Assembly (NCBI GenBank): GCA_016205085.1
Contig: JACQJN010000155.1
Coordinates: 1 to 6,612 of the forward strand
Length of the DNA: 6,612 nucleotides
DNA from: Elusimicrobiota bacterium
GTDB lineage: Bacteria > Elusimicrobiota > Elusimicrobia > JACQJN01
Direction: 5' to 3'
A program made the translations under genes and the position numbers. The notes beneath the pieces were generated by a model. That model was not told where the DNA came from. It saw only the letters and a program-made list of their open reading frames with translations, and searched no databases. Positions within the stretch are counted from its first letter, which is position 1. Each line of letters starts with the position of its first letter. Of this stretch, positions 5,981 through 6,612 are shown one piece after another.

Positions 5981-6612
5981 CCCTTCAGAAGATTCTCAAC
6001 AAACCGGGCCAGTTTTTGGGCCCCTCGACGTTGGCGCCAGTAAAGCCGGATCAAAGACGGCAGATTCGCACTATGGCCCAGGGCGTACTGGAATAAAGCA
6101 GCGGGGTTTTCTCCAATGGGGATCTCCGCCGGGATGGAATCGTGAAGCTCATCCAAGATCACTTTGACGGCGATGAAATTGGCTCCTTTTTTTTGAGCCC
6201 AGGCCTTCAAGATTTCCGACTCCATATCTACGGCGCAGGCTCGCCACTTTTCTCCCACTTCCTTCTTTTTTTCCGGGGTGGACAGGACATGATCCGAAGA
6301 ATGGATATTGCCGAAAGAAAGCGAGACTCCCATTTTTTGAGCTGCCGCTTTTGCTTTTTCAATCCATTCCGATTCGGCCCCCCTTAAATCCACCACCATA
6401 TCTCCGAACTTTAGATGCGGCTGTAGGGCTCCGGCGAATCCCGCGCAAATGACCAAGCTGGGGTTCCCGCGTAGCGGGACAGCGCGGAAATGGTTGGAGG
6501 TCGGGAGACCGGAAACCGTGACTATTTCGGATTTTGTACCATAAAGGCTATCGAGGACCTGTTGCGCCGAAGCGGCACCCATTCCCGTTTGGATTATTGT
6601 GATGGATTGTGA
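5977..6612 (-). CDS. Nucleosidase/phosphorylase, possibly hopanoid-associated (5' end cut off)
   Basis: Member of the purine nucleoside phosphorylase / MTA-SAH nucleosidase fold family. The frame is open to the window edge, giving 211 visible residues. The ATG at 6582 is internal: upstream codons read SQSITIIQTG, and together with MGAASAQQ this makes the conserved strand and glycine loop found near the family's N-terminus, so roughly 10-30 residues are missing outside the window. Visible motifs in fragment numbering: GFAGAL (58-63) with the following FGDMVV, TPEKKK (112-117), AVDMES (127-132, with the family's ribose/purine-binding Glu131), and VKVILDELHDSIP with the likely catalytic Asp at 154. 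AVDMES, the Asp-containing strand ending in a Pro, and the basic C-terminus (RLYWRQRR) recall HpnG, which removes adenine from adenosylhopane. The downstream prenyl synthase, dxs and ispH support that reading, but an MTA/SAH nucleosidase or a futalosine hydrolase is also possible. It ends in an ATGA overlap with ispA. Confidence 0.75.
   Translation of the reverse strand, partial: SQSITIIQTGMGAASAQQVLDSLYGTKSEIVTVSGLPTSNHFRAVPLRGNPSLVICAGFAGALQPHLKFGDMVVDLRGAESEWIEKAKAAAQKMGVSLSFGNIHSSDHVLSTPEKKKEVGEKWRACAVDMESEILKAWAQKKGANFIAVKVILDELHDSIPAEIPIGENPAALFQYALGHSANLPSLIRLYWRQRRGAQKLARFVENLLKG

Noticed and set aside
6466..6478. CCCGC-GTA-GCGGG hairpin in the nucleosidase gene as a third copy of the dxs repeat
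   Set aside because: The stem is only 5 bp, resemblance to the dxs repeats is limited to GTAGCG and scattered G/C bases, and the encoded PLRGNPSLVI runs straight into a normal family motif without an evident insertion.
1..6612. CRISPR array, transposase, tRNA or rRNA genes, phage or defence genes
   Set aside because: No spaced direct repeats of array type, no transposase or integrase motifs, and no cloverleaf or rRNA-like segments were seen; nearly all bases are covered by recognised housekeeping genes.

Overview
The window is almost fully coding and reads as a chromosomal housekeeping segment of a bacterium that makes isoprenoids by the MEP (non-mevalonate) route and lysine by the diaminopimelate route. 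A PspA/IM30 membrane-stress protein and a possible hopanoid-type nucleosidase fit a bacterium with a Gram-negative style envelope. Base composition is moderate. I cannot name the species or phylum; an uncultivated environmental lineage is possible but not shown.

Layout: the plus strand (1-2062) carries a PspA/IM30 family gene (58-777) that ends in a clear intrinsic terminator (803-845), then a lysA-like PLP-dependent decarboxylase (863-2062). The rest is a minus-strand operon read right to left: a nucleosidase/phosphorylase cut by the right window edge (6612-5977), a class I short-chain prenyl diphosphate synthase, ispA type (5980-5093), dxs (5047-2993) and ispH (2999-2016). Junctions are tight: a 4-nt ATGA overlap, a 45-nt gap with a strong Shine-Dalgarno, and a 7-nt overlap. 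lysA and ispH meet tail to tail and overlap by 47 bp. The only non-coding stretches are 778-862, 5048-5092 and possibly 1-57; none exceeds 300 bases.

How the genes work together: dxs is the first committed MEP step, ispH is the last step, giving IPP and DMAPP, and the ispA-type enzyme condenses these to C15 (perhaps C20) diphosphates. The nucleosidase resembles hopanoid-associated phosphorylases (HpnG type), which act on a C35 hopanoid made from the same precursors, so the operon may be tuned for hopanoid or other polyprenoid output.

The most unusual signal is a pair of related, G+C-rich, hairpin-forming repeats inside dxs (about 3064-3124 and 4075-4146). They share a 26-nt core with 22 identities, lie in the same orientation and same reading frame 1026 nt apart, and are translated as PSA(A/E)LR(V/G)PA. 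One is in the variable linker between DXS domains, the other in a C-terminal extension. This looks like a palindromic repeat family that tolerates insertion into genes as translated peptide, comparable in concept to Rickettsia palindromic elements.
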